Shown here: positions 45,448-57,500 of the stretch, piece by piece
Position numbering within the stretch: the first letter of the stretch is position 1
Layout: each line of letters opens with the position of its first letter
DNA from: Rhodoferax sp.
GTDB lineage: Bacteria > Pseudomonadota > Gammaproteobacteria > Burkholderiales > Burkholderiaceae_C
Direction of reading: 5' to 3'
Assembly: GCA_030685025.1 (NCBI GenBank)
Contig: JAUXWC010000265.1
Span: 58,981 to 122,980 of the forward strand
Length of the DNA: 64,000 bases
Position numbers and translations under genes: made by a program
The notes under the pieces: model-generated
What the model was told of the DNA's origin: nothing
The model's database searches: none
What the model saw: the letters and a program-made list of their open reading frames with translations, nothing else

Positions 45448-47742
45448 CTATGTCGCAACGGTGTTCTCAGTGCCGAATGATAACGATACTTGCGCACCTT
45501 GCACTTTTCCATCCACCAGTCGGTTGACGATGTCAACCCGGGTACCGTGCTCGTCAGCGATTTTCTTGACCACGGCGAGACCCAGTCCGGTGCCCTTGGC
45601 CTTGGTCGTGACATAGGGTTCAAACGCCCGTTTCAGAATGTTCTCGGGAAAACCCGTACCCTCGTCGACGATGCTCAAGCGCACCCGATCAGCGGACTTT
45701 AGCCATTGCGTCCGGATCGTGACCGCGTGGTCGAGCGCGTCGTCGCGGCGCGCGGTTTCGGTCGCATCTTGCGCGTTTTGCAGCAAGTTGTGCACGACCT
45801 GGCGCAACTGCTGCGCATCGCCAAGGATTTTTGGACTGGCCGCGTCGAGGTCCAGGCGAACCGCGCCGGGTGCCGCGTCATCACCATACAGCTGCGCCAC
45901 CTCCATGACCAACTGGTTCAAGTCAATCGGATGGAGTTCAGCGGCGGGCAAACGCGCGTAATCCCTGAATTCATTTACCAGTCGCTTCATGGCATCGACT
46001 TGATCGACGATGGTCTTGACCGATTTCGTCAGAATGGCCTGTTCAGGACCGGGCAGTTTGCCACGCAACTTCATTTCCAGTCGTTCCGCCGACAGTTGTA
46101 TCGGCGTGAGCGGGTTCTTGATCTCGTGGGCCAGTCGACGCGCAACTTCACCCCAGGCCTGCGCTCGCTGGGCTGAAACGATTTCGGAAATGTCATCAAA
46201 CACCAGCAGCCTCGCCGAGCCAGGCAGTTCGGCACCACGCGCGACCAGCGTCACCTTGTTGGCGTCGGCTTGCCCGCCCTGACGCTCACTCAAGGCACCG
46301 AGTTCGAACGACTGCTGCCAATGGTCGAGTCCGTGCTCGGACCGGTCGCCCAAGAACAAATCAAACTGCGACTGAACGCGATCCGCGAATTCCTCCAGGC
46401 CTTCGATTTCGTTCAGGCGACGGCCTTCGAACGCCGCTAGTGGCACCCGCAAGATGCGCGTCGCTCCCGGGTTGAAGGACTGGATGACGCCGTGGTTGTC
46501 CAGCACAATCACCCCGGCCGTCAGGTTATCCAGGATGGTCTGCAAGTTGGCCCTGGCCGCGTTGACCTGGCCCATGCTGTCCTGCACCGCCTGGCGCGCA
46601 TCGGCCAACTGCTGGGTCATGTCGGCAAATGAACGCGTCAATCCGCCGAGTTCATCCTTGCCCAGCAAGGATGCCTTGGGCGTCAAGTCGCCCGCCGCCA
46701 CCTGGCTGACGCCGTCAGCGAGCAAGAGCAGCGGACGCGCAATCTGGTTGCCCAAGACCACCGCCAAGAGCACCGCCCCGAAGACGGCCAAAAACAAGCT
46801 GAGGGTCAAGGTACCGATGTACATCCGGCGCAGACCTTGTCGCGCCAGTGCCCGCTCCTGATACTCGCGGTTCGCCTGCGTGACCGCCAGCGCATTGGCC
46901 ACCAACGTGTGGGGCAGCAGTTGCGTCACGGACAGAAACCTGGATTCGCCCAGCAATCCCAAACCGACGTTAGGCAGCAGCACCAGCGCCCTGATTCGGG
47001 CACCGCCTTCAGCCTCTGTGGCGCCCTCTTCAAGCCCTTCTATCCAGGTGATGACGCGCTGGTTGCGCGCGTTGCGAAACTGCTGCTGGCTGGGCCGCTC
47101 CGGGCTGAGCCTGAACCGTGACTCACCCGCTGCCGCCAAGACACGGCCACCCACACTCCACAGCACCAGTTCGCTGGCGCCAAGCTGCTCACGCAAGCGC
47201 TCCATCGGCAGCACCGCGACCACCCCTTGGGTTTCGGCCAATTGGGCTGCGGCCAAACGGGTCTTGTTGGCCAGATCGCCCGACAAGGTGTCCAGGGTGA
47301 CTCGGCCCAGATTCAAGCCCGCGTCCAACGCCCCTTCAACCTTGACGTCAAACCAGCTCTCGATCGAGCGAGACACAAACTGGTAGGAAACGACGTAGAT
47401 CAGCACACCGGGCGCGAAGCCTGCCAGCGCGAAGATCGCCGCCAGCTTGACCAGCAATCGGCTGCCAAACCGGCCTTGACGAAACCGCAACAACAGCCTC
47501 AGTCCGATCCAGGCAATGGCCACCAGCAAGGACGCCGCCACCACCACATTCAGCACGAACAGGCCCGCGTAGTTGCGCTCGTATAACTCCCGGTTGTTGG
47601 TGGCCTGCGTCAGCAAAAACAGCAGCACCAGCCCAACCAGAACCATGGCGACCGAGCCCAGCGCGACCGTCCAGCGCAGCGTGCGTGAGCCTTGAAGGGA
47701 GTAGCGATCCGCCAGTCTTCGCGGCGCCTGCGCGTCGGTCAC
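45448..47742 (-). CDS. NtrY-like membrane sensor histidine kinase
   Basis: This 764-residue kinase has four N-terminal membrane helices (about 25-120 and 305-330), a periplasmic region, a HAMP domain (LADGVSQVAAGDLTPKASL), a PAS domain (LQTILDNLTAGVIVLDNHGV), the phospho-acceptor His539 in RLAHEIKNPLTPIQLSAERL, and an ATPase domain (LLQNAQDATE, DEGTGFPE, GTGLGLAVVKKIADEH). This matches NtrY of nitrogen/redox sensing systems. It starts with GTG overlapping the previous stop as GTGA. Confidence 0.93.
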   Translation of the reverse strand: MTDAQAPRRLADRYSLQGSRTLRWTVALGSVAMVLVGLVLLFLLTQATNNRELYERNYAGLFVLNVVVAASLLVAIAWIGLRLLLRFRQGRFGSRLLVKLAAIFALAGFAPGVLIYVVSYQFVSRSIESWFDVKVEGALDAGLNLGRVTLDTLSGDLANKTRLAAAQLAETQGVVAVLPMERLREQLGASELVLWSVGGRVLAAAGESRFRLSPERPSQQQFRNARNQRVITWIEGLEEGATEAEGGARIRALVLLPNVGLGLLGESRFLSVTQLLPHTLVANALAVTQANREYQERALARQGLRRMYIGTLTLSLFLAVFGAVLLAVVLGNQIARPLLLLADGVSQVAAGDLTPKASLLGKDELGGLTRSFADMTQQLADARQAVQDSMGQVNAARANLQTILDNLTAGVIVLDNHGVIQSFNPGATRILRVPLAAFEGRRLNEIEGLEEFADRVQSQFDLFLGDRSEHGLDHWQQSFELGALSERQGGQADANKVTLVARGAELPGSARLLVFDDISEIVSAQRAQAWGEVARRLAHEIKNPLTPIQLSAERLEMKLRGKLPGPEQAILTKSVKTIVDQVDAMKRLVNEFRDYARLPAAELHPIDLNQLVMEVAQLYGDDAAPGAVRLDLDAASPKILGDAQQLRQVVHNLLQNAQDATETARRDDALDHAVTIRTQWLKSADRVRLSIVDEGTGFPENILKRAFEPYVTTKAKGTGLGLAVVKKIADEHGTRVDIVNRLVDGKVQGAQVSLSFGTENTVAT

Positions 47743-48380
47743 TTCACGGGCTCCAGCGTGAAGCGCTGCGCCTTGGCGGCCGATACGTTCCAGTCAGACT
47801 GCCCCAGACTGCCAATCTGGAAAGGGCGAGGCAACTGGGACAAATCCAGCTTGAAGCGAAACTCGACCTGGTGCCCCTGCTCCAGGTCAAGCTCCGTGAC
47901 CTCGGCGATCTTCCAGCGCGACAGGCGCTGCATCGCCGAGACGGCGTCGGCCAGCGTCTCAAAGCTCTGGTTCAGTGAGACGCCCAGACCGGCCGCGGAC
48001 GGCACGCCCGATGCAACGTGAAGTCGCCATCGCCGGGTCAGGGGCTGGTAGGCCAGGCGCATGTGCCGCTGCGCCGACATGACCTTCTTGTTGGTCCAAT
48101 ACCAGCGCTCGCGAAACAGCTCAAGTTCGGCCACGAAGATCATCGGCACACCCTTGACCAGCGCCTCCTCCACCGCAGAGGGCAGGTCAAAGTTGACCAC
48201 TGCAGAGAGCAGTATCGACTCGCCATCACGCTCGAAACGCAACAGCGTGACCTCGGCCACCGGGTGTTGTGCGAGAGCTGGCACCGCCAAACCCAGAGAC
48301 AGCACCATGGCGAAGATCAGCCTGAACGCATCAAGCGCTGCATTTCTCCAGTAAAGCGTAGTAAAAACCGTCGTGATCAC
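47739..48380 (-). CDS. DUF4390 family exported protein
   Basis: This 213-residue protein has a signal peptide (AMVLSLGLAVPALAQ) and a beta-rich domain with SILLSAVVNFDLPSAVEEAL, KGVPMIFVAELELFRERWYW and WKIAEVTELDLEQG. DUF4390 proteins lie between rsmB and ntrY in many betaproteobacteria; their function is unknown. The start is a GTG at 48380, which overlaps the end of rsmB by 50 bp; no later start leaves a complete signal peptide. Confidence 0.85.
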   Translation of the reverse strand: MITTVFTTLYWRNAALDAFRLIFAMVLSLGLAVPALAQHPVAEVTLLRFERDGESILLSAVVNFDLPSAVEEALVKGVPMIFVAELELFRERWYWTNKKVMSAQRHMRLAYQPLTRRWRLHVASGVPSAAGLGVSLNQSFETLADAVSAMQRLSRWKIAEVTELDLEQGHQVEFRFKLDLSQLPRPFQIGSLGQSDWNVSAAKAQRFTLEPVK

Positions 48381-49659
48381 CTTGCAGATTGTCCGGGAGG
48401 TGGTCCTGTTTTGCCCCGGATTGGGGCATTAAATGACCCGGCGAAGGGCGCAATGAGGCGTTGCTGTTGTGCGCAAGAAACGTTTCGATCTGTTCTTGCC
48501 CCTCCGCCTTGAACACCGAGCAGGTGCAGTACAGCAAACGCCCGCCCGGCTTCACAACCGTCCACAGGGTTCGCAGCAGGCGCGCTTGAATGGTAGCCAG
48601 TTGCCCGATGTCGGACTCGCGTCGCAACCACCGCACGTCGGGGTGGCGTCGCACAATGCCCGACGCAGTGCACGGGGCGTCAAGCAATACGGCATCAAAT
48701 AGCCGGCCATCCCACCAGGCCTCCAGGTTTGCGGCATCGGCAGTGACAACTTGCGCGCCAAGGGCCACCCGCCGCAGGGTTTGCTGGATCCGGTCACAAC
48801 GCAGCGGGTCCACGTCCAGCGCGATCACCTCGCAGTCCGCCATTTCCAGCAGGTGCACCGTTTTGCCGCCTGGCGCCGCGCAGGCGTCCAGCACCCGCAA
48901 TCGGCCAGTCTGTGCCGACAAACCTTCAAGCAGGAGGGGTGCTGCCAACTGTGCCGCTGCGTCCTGCACCGAGACCATACCCTCGGCAAATCCGGGCAAG
49001 GCCTGCACCGGCACGGCGTGGGTCAGCACCACGCCCCGCACGCCGACCGGCGCAGCCTCAATGCCCACTGCGCTCAGCGCCGCCAGGTAGGCCTGCACCG
49101 TTGATTGCCTGGCGTTGACACGCAGTGTCATCGGCGCATGGTGGTTGTTCTGGGCGAGGATCGCCTGCCATTGAGTCGGTCGCTCCTGTTTGAGGCGATC
49201 GATCCACCACTGCGGATGGTTCCAGAGCGCCAGCGGGTCCTTGTCGGTGATCGCTACCAAGGCCTCTCGCTCACGCAAGAACCGACGCAAGCAGGCGTTC
49301 ACAAAATTCGCCTGACCGCGATGCGCGGCGCTGGACTTGGCCGCCTCGACCGTCTGATTGACGAGCGTGAAACTCTCGTACGGCGCCTGGGCATCGTTCC
49401 ACGCCAGCGCCAGCGCGGTGCAAAGCAAGGCGTCGGTGGCAGGCGCGGGCGATCGAGCGGCAAGCTGACGGCGCAGCGACTGAGCGCGCCCCAAATGCCT
49501 CAAGACCTGAAAGCTCAGTGCCTGGACACCGGGACGCAACTCCGACGTGACCTCTCCCAGAGCGACAGTCGCGGACGCTCCACCGCGCACGCGTTGCACG
49601 ACCAACGCCGTGGCCAGGAGTTGCCGCCACAGTGGCGTTGTTTGCTCCCCCTTTATCAT
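48331..49659 (-). CDS. rsmB: 16S rRNA m5C967 methyltransferase RsmB
   Basis: This 443-residue enzyme has an N-terminal NusB-like domain (LATALVVQRVRGGASATVAL, FVNACLRRFLRE) and a C-terminal SAM methyltransferase. The SAM loop is DACAAPGGKTVHLLEM. The two catalytic-region Cys are in DAPCTASGIVRRHPDVRW and YCTCSVFKAEGQEQIE. The ATG at 49657-49659 (MIKGEQTTPLWRQ) gives the normal length. It is followed by the DUF4390 and ntrY genes. Confidence 0.95.
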   Translation of the reverse strand: MIKGEQTTPLWRQLLATALVVQRVRGGASATVALGEVTSELRPGVQALSFQVLRHLGRAQSLRRQLAARSPAPATDALLCTALALAWNDAQAPYESFTLVNQTVEAAKSSAAHRGQANFVNACLRRFLREREALVAITDKDPLALWNHPQWWIDRLKQERPTQWQAILAQNNHHAPMTLRVNARQSTVQAYLAALSAVGIEAAPVGVRGVVLTHAVPVQALPGFAEGMVSVQDAAAQLAAPLLLEGLSAQTGRLRVLDACAAPGGKTVHLLEMADCEVIALDVDPLRCDRIQQTLRRVALGAQVVTADAANLEAWWDGRLFDAVLLDAPCTASGIVRRHPDVRWLRRESDIGQLATIQARLLRTLWTVVKPGGRLLYCTCSVFKAEGQEQIETFLAHNSNASLRPSPGHLMPQSGAKQDHLPDNLQGDHDGFYYALLEKCSA

Positions 49660-49667
49660 GCCGCGGC

Positions 49668-50228
49668 TTACAGAGGTTGGGTCGGCTTGAAGCCGAACAG
49701 CGACGCCAGCAAGCAAGCGGGAACCTGACCAATGGCCGCGTTGTAATCGGCCACGACCGCATTGAATTCCGCGCGTGCCATATCCGTTTGAACCAACAAT
49801 TGATCCCATTTCATACTCAAGTCCTCGGGTAGGGGCGATCCGGCCAGATCAGGTGGCTCTTCACGGCAGCGAGACCAACTCAGGACCAGTGTCTCGTGAG
49901 CAGTGCGCAACGCATCCAGACTGGCCCCATCGAGTGGTCGAACGCGCGCCGCCTTCAGCGATGCCTCCAGTTGTCGACCAGCGCCTACCAGCCCGGACCA
50001 CCGGTTCTCCCGGCCTTCGTCGCCAGGCAGCAAGGCCGACGCAGACAGCCCCGGATGCGGGCCAACGGCAGTCGGCGCCAGCAGCAGTGCCTGGAGGTTG
50101 AACTGCTTGTCCACCACCGCGAAGGCAAGCAGACTGCGCCCGCGCAGACGCACCAGCCGGTTGTAGGCCCCGATGGCCCAGAACACCAGCACGGCAAGCA
50201 GGCTCCACATCACAGCCGAAGCACTCAT
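49668..50228 (-). CDS. LemA-like protein upstream of rsmB
   Basis: This 186-residue protein has one N-terminal membrane helix (MWSLLAVLVFWAIGAYN) followed by LVRLRGRSLLAFAVVDKQFN, which matches the LemA opening. It ends FNAVVADYNAAIGQVPACLL and LFGFKPTQPL, matching the LemA C-terminus (YN...P..LVA..FGFKP). The middle is divergent, with a Gly/Glu-rich stretch. It is distinct from the second LemA protein at 31983. Eight bases separate it from rsmB, and the rpoC terminator lies upstream. Confidence 0.75.
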   Translation of the reverse strand: MSASAVMWSLLAVLVFWAIGAYNRLVRLRGRSLLAFAVVDKQFNLQALLLAPTAVGPHPGLSASALLPGDEGRENRWSGLVGAGRQLEASLKAARVRPLDGASLDALRTAHETLVLSWSRCREEPPDLAGSPLPEDLSMKWDQLLVQTDMARAEFNAVVADYNAAIGQVPACLLASLFGFKPTQPL

Positions 50229-50278
50229 GATCGCGCCGCACGCTGGGGGCGCTGCGACAACGCAACACCAATGCGAAT

Positions 50279-50316
50279 AAAAAACGCCTCAAACTTTCGG
50301 AAGAAAGTCTGAGGCG
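50279..50316 (-). terminator. rpoBC operon terminator
   Basis: Inverted arms at 50285-50297 and 50304-50316 (CGCCTCAAACTTT / AAAGTCTGAGGCG, one mismatch) are followed on the minus strand by six T residues, 25 bases after the rpoC stop. Confidence 0.92.
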
Positions 50317-50341
50317 CCATATGCCAGCCAGTGCCCAGGCG

Positions 50342-53300
50342 TTATTCGCTGGCCGCTCCTTCGCTGGCGTCGGCTGCTTGCGCGGCGAGCGCGTCACCGG
50401 CAAGTTCCGCGGCGTCGGCCTCGGCAATCGCGCGGCGCTCGGCCTCGTCCAGATTTTCGCGAACCTTGCGCGCTTCGTGGTAAGCCAATCCGGTACCGGC
50501 AGGGATCAACCGGCCAACGATCACGTTCTCCTTGAGGCCACGCAACTCATCGCGCTTGCCCATGATCGCCGCTTCGGTCAACACACGCGTGGTTTCCTGG
50601 AACGACGCTGCGCTGATGAAACTGTCAGTCGACAAGGATGCCTTGGTTATGCCAAGCAACAGGTTGGTGAAGGTGGCTGGAATCTTGCCTCCGGCGCGCA
50701 GGGCATCATTGGTATTGAGCATCTCGGAACGCTCCACCTGTTCGCCGTTGATATAGCCGGAGTCGCCGGTCGCCTCCACCACCACGCGACGCAGCATTTG
50801 ACGCACGATCACTTCAATGTGCTTGTCGTTGATCTTCACGCCCTGCAAGCGGTACACGTCCTGCACTTCATCGACGATGTAACGGGCCAGTTCTTCGGAA
50901 CCAAGCAATCGCAAGATGTCTTGCGGATCGGCCGGGCCGTCCACCACGCTCTCGCCCTTGTTGACCACCTGGCCTTCGTGCACCAGGATGTTCTTTTCCT
51001 TGGGTACCAACTCCTCCCACACTGCGCCATCCGGGTCGGTGATCTGCAGGCGAATCTTGCCCTTGGTTTCCTTACCGAATGACACCGTGCCGGTCATTTC
51101 GGCCAGCACACCCTTGTCTTTAGGTGAGCGCGCCTCGAACAACTCGGCTACCCGTGGCAAACCGCCGGTAATGTCGCGCGTTTTCTGGCCCTCGATCGGG
51201 ATACGCGCCAACACTTCGCCAGGACCCACGTCCTGACCATCGCGCACCTGCACCAGCGCGCCAACCGGGAAACCAATCGTCACCGAGTGATCGGTGCCAG
51301 GAATCTTGACTTCATTACCCGTCGCGTCGATCAACTTGACTTGCGGACGGATCACCTTGGCGGAACCACGTCGCTTCGGGTCGATCACCACCAAGGTCGA
51401 CAGACCAGTGACTTCGTCCACCTGCTTGGCAACGGTTAAACCCTCTTCGACATTCTCGAAGTGCGCCTTGCCGGCGAACTCGGTGATGATGGGTCGGGTC
51501 AGGGGGTCCCAGTTGGCCAGGATGGCGCCCGCCTTGATGACTTGGTCCGCGCTGACGGTCAAGATGGCGCCGTAAGGCACCTTGTGGCGCTCGCGCTCCC
51601 GACCATGTTCGTCGTGAATGATGATCTCGCCCGAACGGGCAATCACCACCAGTTCTTTCTTGCTGTTGGTCACGTAGCGCATCGTGCTGTTGAAGCCAAT
51701 GCTGCCGTTCGACTTGGCTTCCACACTGGAGGCAATCGCTGCACGTGAGGCGGCGCCACCGATGTGGAAGGTGCGCATGGTCAACTGGGTACCCGGCTCG
51801 CCGATCGATTGCGCCGCAATCACGCCAACCGCCTCGCCACCGTTGATCAAGCCGCCGCGACCGAGGTCACGCCCGTAGCACTTGGCGCAAATGCCGAAAC
51901 GCGTCTCGCAGGTCAGCGCGGTGCGCACCTTGACTTCGTCGACGCCGGCAATTTCCAGCTCTTCGATCAGATCTTCATCGAGCATGTCGCCGGCTTTGGT
52001 CAAGACCGAGCGGTTCTCCGGGTGCAGCACATCGTCAGCCGCGGTGCGACCCAAAATGCGATCACGCAAGGACTCGATGACTTCACCGCCCTCAACAATG
52101 GCGCGCATGAGGTAACCACCGTGGGTACCACAATCCTGCTCGGTGACCACCAGATCCTGCGTCACGTCCACCAAACGGCGCGTCAGGTAACCGGAGTTCG
52201 CCGTCTTGAGCGCCGTGTCGGCCAGGCCTTTTCGTGCGCCATGGGTCGAGATGAAGTACTGCAACACGTTGAGGCCTTCACGGAAGTTGGCCGTGATGGG
52301 TGTCTCGATGATCGAGCCGTCCGGCTTGGCCATCAAGCCCCGCATACCCGCCAACTGGCGAATCTGCGCCGCGGAGCCCCGCGCGCCGGAGTCGGCCATC
52401 ATGTAGATCGAGTTGAAGGACTCTTGATCCACTTCCTTGCCGTGGCGGTCGACGGTCTTTTCCTTGGCCAGTTGCGCCATCATGACCTTGGAGACTTCGT
52501 CACCGGCCTTACCCCAAATGTCCACCACCTTGTTGTAGCGCTCACCCGACGTCACCAGGCCCGAGGTGTACTGCTGGCCGATCTCTTTGACTTCCTTCTC
52601 GGCGCGCTCAATGATGCCGTGCTTCTCTTGCGGCACCAGCATGTCGTCGATGCAGATCGAAATGCCGGCCTTGGTGGCCAGACGGAACCCGTATTGCAAC
52701 AGCTTGTCGGCAAAAATCACCGTCTCTTTGAGACCGCATTTGCGGAATGAGACATTGATCAGCTTCGAGATCTCCTTCTTCTTCAAGGCTTTGTTGATGT
52801 TGGAGAACGGCAAGCCCTTGGGCAATATCTCCGACAGCAAGGCCCGGCCCGCCGTGGTTTCCCACAACTTGGTGCTGGGCACCAGTTCGCCGGTCTCCTT
52901 GTTGCGGGTGTACTCGGTCAGACGCACGTTGATACGTGCCGTCAACTCCACCTGACCGGCATCGAAGGCCCGTTGCACCTCGCCGGTGTCAGCAAAAATC
53001 AGGCCTTCACCCTTGCCGTTGATGCGGTCACGAGTGGTGTAGTACAGGCCCAGCACCACGTCTTGCGATGGCACGATCGACGGCTCACCATTGGCCGGGA
53101 ACAAAACGTTGTTGGAGGCCAGCATCAAGGTGCGGCACTCCATTTGCGCTTCCACCGACAAGGGCACGTGCACCGCCATTTGGTCACCGTCAAAGTCGGC
53201 GTTAAAGGCCGAGCAGACCAGCGGGTGCAATTGAATTGCCTTGCCTTCGATCAGGATCGGCTCAAACGCCTGGATGCCCAGGCGGTGCAACGTCGGCGCG

Positions 53301-54568
53301 CGGTTCAGCATCACCGGATGTTCTTTGATCACCTCTTCCAGGATGTCCCACACCACCGGCGTGCCGGATTCGACTTCCTTCTTGGCCGCCTTGATGGTGG
53401 TGGCGATACCCATGGCTTCCAGGCGCGCGAAGATGAATGGTTTGAACAACTCCAAAGCCATCAACTTGGGCAGGCCACACTGGTGCAGCTTGAGCGTCGG
53501 GCCCACGGTAATCACCGATCGACCCGAGTAATCCACCCGCTTACCCAGTAAGTTCTGGCGGAAGCGACCACTCTTGCCCTTGATCATGTCGGCCAAGGAC
53601 TTGAGGGCGCGCTTGTTGGCGCCCGTCATGGCCTTGCCGCGGCGGCCGTTGTCCAGCAAGCTGTCCACGGCTTCTTGCAACATGCGCTTCTCGTTGCGGG
53701 CAATGATCTCGGGTGCCTTCAATTCCAGCAAGCGGCGCAGGCGGCTGTTGCGATTGATCACCCGACGGTACAGGTCGTTCAGGTCGGAGGTCGCAAAACG
53801 CCCGCCGTCCAGGGGAACGAGCGGACGCAGGTCCGGTGGCAGCACTGGCAGCACGTCCAGCACCATCCACTCGGGCTTGATGCCGGATTTCTTGAACGCT
53901 TCCAGGACCTTCAAACGCTTGGCGTTCTTCTTGATCTTGAGCTCGGAGCCGGTCAGGTCGTTGCGCAGCTTCTCGATCGAGCCGTCGATGTCGATGCTTT
54001 GCAGCAGGTCTTTGATGCCTTCGGCGCCCATCTTGGCCTGGAATTCGTCACCAAACTCCTTGAACTTGGCATCGAAGTCGTCTTCGGACATGATGCTGAA
54101 TTTTTTCAGCGGCGTCATGCCGGGGTCGGTCACCACGTAGGCTTCGAAGTACAGCACGCGTTCGATGTCGCGCAGCGTCATGTCGAGCACCAGGCCCAAA
54201 CGCGATGGCAGGGACTTGAGGAACCAGATGTGCGCGCACGGTGCGGCCAGGTCGATGTGACCCATGCGGTCACGACGCACCTTGGTCTGGGTCACTTCCA
54301 CGCCGCACTTCTCGCAGATCACGCCGCGGTGTTTGAGGCGCTTGTACTTGCCGCACAGGCATTCATAATCTTTGATCGGGCCAAAGATCTTAGCGCAGAA
54401 CAGACCGTCGCGCTCGGGCTTGAAAGTCCGGTAGTTGATAGTCTCTGGCTTCTTCACTTCGCCGAAAGACCAGGAACGAATCTTCTCGGGCGAGGCCATG
54501 CCAATCTTGATGGCATTGAAGTGCTCGTCCGGGGTGAACTGCTTGAACAGGTCGAGTAATGATTTCAT
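50342..54568 (-). CDS. rpoC: RNA polymerase beta' subunit
   Basis: This 1408-residue largest subunit has the N-terminal zinc site ([20 protein letters not shown]), the catalytic magnesium loop [12 protein letters not shown] at about 455-465 and the second zinc site [13 protein letters not shown]. The bridge helix and trigger-loop regions are present ([40 protein letters not shown]). Its length is standard for betaproteobacteria. It lies 20 bases after rpoB. Confidence 0.98.
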   Translation of the reverse strand: MKSLLDLFKQFTPDEHFNAIKIGMASPEKIRSWSFGEVKKPETINYRTFKPERDGLFCAKIFGPIKDYECLCGKYKRLKHRGVICEKCGVEVTQTKVRRDRMGHIDLAAPCAHIWFLKSLPSRLGLVLDMTLRDIERVLYFEAYVVTDPGMTPLKKFSIMSEDDFDAKFKEFGDEFQAKMGAEGIKDLLQSIDIDGSIEKLRNDLTGSELKIKKNAKRLKVLEAFKKSGIKPEWMVLDVLPVLPPDLRPLVPLDGGRFATSDLNDLYRRVINRNSRLRRLLELKAPEIIARNEKRMLQEAVDSLLDNGRRGKAMTGANKRALKSLADMIKGKSGRFRQNLLGKRVDYSGRSVITVGPTLKLHQCGLPKLMALELFKPFIFARLEAMGIATTIKAAKKEVESGTPVVWDILEEVIKEHPVMLNRAPTLHRLGIQAFEPILIEGKAIQLHPLVCSAFNADFDGDQMAVHVPLSVEAQMECRTLMLASNNVLFPANGEPSIVPSQDVVLGLYYTTRDRINGKGEGLIFADTGEVQRAFDAGQVELTARINVRLTEYTRNKETGELVPSTKLWETTAGRALLSEILPKGLPFSNINKALKKKEISKLINVSFRKCGLKETVIFADKLLQYGFRLATKAGISICIDDMLVPQEKHGIIERAEKEVKEIGQQYTSGLVTSGERYNKVVDIWGKAGDEVSKVMMAQLAKEKTVDRHGKEVDQESFNSIYMMADSGARGSAAQIRQLAGMRGLMAKPDGSIIETPITANFREGLNVLQYFISTHGARKGLADTALKTANSGYLTRRLVDVTQDLVVTEQDCGTHGGYLMRAIVEGGEVIESLRDRILGRTAADDVLHPENRSVLTKAGDMLDEDLIEELEIAGVDEVKVRTALTCETRFGICAKCYGRDLGRGGLINGGEAVGVIAAQSIGEPGTQLTMRTFHIGGAASRAAIASSVEAKSNGSIGFNSTMRYVTNSKKELVVIARSGEIIIHDEHGRERERHKVPYGAILTVSADQVIKAGAILANWDPLTRPIITEFAGKAHFENVEEGLTVAKQVDEVTGLSTLVVIDPKRRGSAKVIRPQVKLIDATGNEVKIPGTDHSVTIGFPVGALVQVRDGQDVGPGEVLARIPIEGQKTRDITGGLPRVAELFEARSPKDKGVLAEMTGTVSFGKETKGKIRLQITDPDGAVWEELVPKEKNILVHEGQVVNKGESVVDGPADPQDILRLLGSEELARYIVDEVQDVYRLQGVKINDKHIEVIVRQMLRRVVVEATGDSGYINGEQVERSEMLNTNDALRAGGKIPATFTNLLLGITKASLSTDSFISAASFQETTRVLTEAAIMGKRDELRGLKENVIVGRLIPAGTGLAYHEARKVRENLDEAERRAIAEADAAELAGDALAAQAADASEGAASE

Positions 54569-54588
54569 AAAACTTCCTTAATCAGTTC

Positions 54589-57500
54589 TTAGCCGCGCTC
54601 AAGTTCAATGTCGAGGCCCAGGGAACGAATTTCCTTGACCAGCACATTGAAGGACTCCGGCATGCCGGCTTCGATCGAGTGTTCACCCTTGACGATGCTT
54701 TCGTACACCTTGGTACGCCCTTGCACGTCATCTGACTTGACGGTCAGCATTTCCTGCAGGGTGTAGGCGGCGCCGTAAGCTTCGAGCGCCCAGACCTCCA
54801 TCTCACCGAAGCGCTGGCCACCAAACTGGGCTTTGCCGCCCAAGGGCTGCTGCGTCACCAGGCTGTAGGGGCCGGTCGAACGGGCGTGCATCTTGTCGTC
54901 GACCAAGTGGTGCAGTTTCAGGACGTGCATATAACCAATGGTGGTCGGTCGCTCAAATGCCTCACCACTGCGTCCGTCAAACAAATTGGCCTGTGTACGG
55001 GCAGCCGTCAGACCCTTGGCCTTGACGATCTCATCAGGATAGGCCAGCTTGAGCATGTCCTTGATCTCGCGCTCCGACGCGCCGTCGAACACCGGTGTCG
55101 CGAACGTGGCGCCGGTGCTCAGGTTGGCGGCCATCTCCAGGATCTCGGCGTCGCTCAGTTTGGCAAGGTCCTCCTTGCGCCCAGAGCCGTTGTACAAGGA
55201 GTCCAGGAACTGACGCATCTCGGCCATCTTGGTTTCGGCCTGCAACATGTCGCCGATGCGTTGACCGATGCCCTTGGCAGCCCAGCCCAAGTGCACTTCA
55301 AGCACCTGACCGACGTTCATCCGGGACGGCACGCCGAGCGGGTTGAGCACGATGTCGCACGGTGTGCCGTCGGCCATGTAGGGCATGTCTTCGACCGGAA
55401 CGATCTTGGAGACCACACCCTTGTTGCCGTGACGGCCGGCCATCTTGTCACCTGGCTGCAAGCGGCGTTTGACGGCCAGGTAGACCTTGACCATCTTGAG
55501 CACGCCGGCAGGCAACTCATCACCCTGCGTCAACTTCTTGCGCTTCTCTTCAAAAGCCAGATCGAAGCTGTGGCGGGTCTGCTCCAGCGAATTCTTGATG
55601 CTCTCGAGCTGCGTGGCCACCTCGTCTTCAGCCGGACGGATGTCAAACCAGTGGAACCTGTCAACCGATGCCAGATAGGCCTTGTCGACCTTGGTGCCCT
55701 TGGCCAGCTTTTGCGGGCCACCATTGGCCAGCCTGCCAGTGAGCAACTTCTCGATCCGGTCAAACGCGTCCGCCTCCACAATGCGAAGCTGGTCATTCAA
55801 GTCCAGGCGGAAACGCTTGAGCTCGTCGTCAATGATTTGTTGCGCCCGGCGATCCCGAACAATACCTTCGCGTGTGAAGACCTGCACATCAATCACCGTG
55901 CCCTGCGAGCCTTGGTCGACGCGCAATGAAGTGTCCTTCACATCGCTGGCCTTCTCGCCAAAGATCGCTCGCAGCAGCTTCTCTTCGGGCGTCAGCGTGG
56001 TCTCACCCTTGGGTGTGACTTTGCCGACCAGCGTGTCGCCGGGCTGCACTTCAGCGCCAACGTAGATGATGCCGGACTCATCGAGGCGGTTGAGCTGCAG
56101 CTCACTCAGATTCGGAATGTCCCGGGTAATTTCTTCGGCGCCGAGCTTGGTGTCGCGCGCCATGACTACCAGTTCCTCGATGTGAATCGAGGTGTAGCGG
56201 TCGTCGGCCACGACACGTTCGCTGATCAGAATCGAGTCTTCGAAGTTGTAGCCATTCCAGGGCATGAACGCGACCAGCATGTTCTGGCCCAGCGCCAGTT
56301 CACCCAGATCAGTGGAAGCGCCGTCCGCGATCACGTCGCCCTTGGCCAGTCGGTCGCCCTTCTTGACGATGGCGCGCTGGTGGATGTTGGTGTTCTGGTT
56401 GGAACGCTGGTACTTGATCAGGTTGTAGATGTCCACACCCACTTCACCGGCCTGTGCTTCGTCGTCGTTAACGCGAATCACGACGCGAGTGGCATCCACA
56501 TAGTCAACCACACCACCGCGGGTTGCGGTTACGACGGTACCGGAGTCGACCGCCGATACGCGCTCGATACCGGTGCCGACAAAGGCCTTCTCGGGACGCA
56601 GCACAGGCACAGCCTGACGCTGCATGTTGGCGCCCATCAGAGCACGGTTGGCGTCGTCGTGTTCCAGGAAGGGCACCAGAGACGCGGCAACCGAGACGAT
56701 CTGGGAAGGCGACACGTCCATGTACTGGACGCGCTCCGCACCAACCAGAATCGACTCGCCCTTTTCACGGGCGGAGACCAGATCACCGGTAAGGCGGCCA
56801 TTCTTGTCCAGAACCGCATTGGCCTGAGCAATCACGTACTTGCCTTCTTCGATCGCCGACAGGTAGTCGATGTCGTTGGTAACCGTGCAGTCAATTACTC
56901 GACGGTAAGGGGTCTCGATGAAGCCGTACTCGTTCAAGCGGGCATACAACGCCAGGGAGTTGATCAGGCCAATGTTCGGGCCTTCAGGCGTTTCGATCGG
57001 GCAGACCCGGCCGTAGTGCGTGACGTGTACGTCGCGTACCTCGAAGCCGGCGCGCTCGCGCGTCAGACCGCCCGGGCCCAGTGCGGAAACCCGACGCTTG
57101 TGCGTGATCTCCGATAAGGGATTGGTCTGGTCCATGAACTGGGACAACTGCGACGCACCAAAGAACTCCTTGAGAGCTGCCGAGATGGGCTTGCTGTTGA
57201 TCAGGTCATGCGGCATCAAAGGCTCTTGCTCGGCTTGGCCGAGGCGTTCCTTGACAGCCTTCTCGATACGAGCCAAGCCGGTGCGATACTGGTTTTCAGC
57301 CAACTCACCGACGCAGCGCACACGGCGATTGCCCAGGTGGTCAATGTCATCGACTTCACCGCGACCATTGCGCAGATCCACCAATATCTTGACGACGGCC
57401 AGGATATCTTCGTTGGTCAGCACCATCGGGCCGGTCGACTCGGCGCGGCTCATCTTGGCGTTGAACTTCATACGCCCGACGCGCGACAAGTCGTAGGTAT

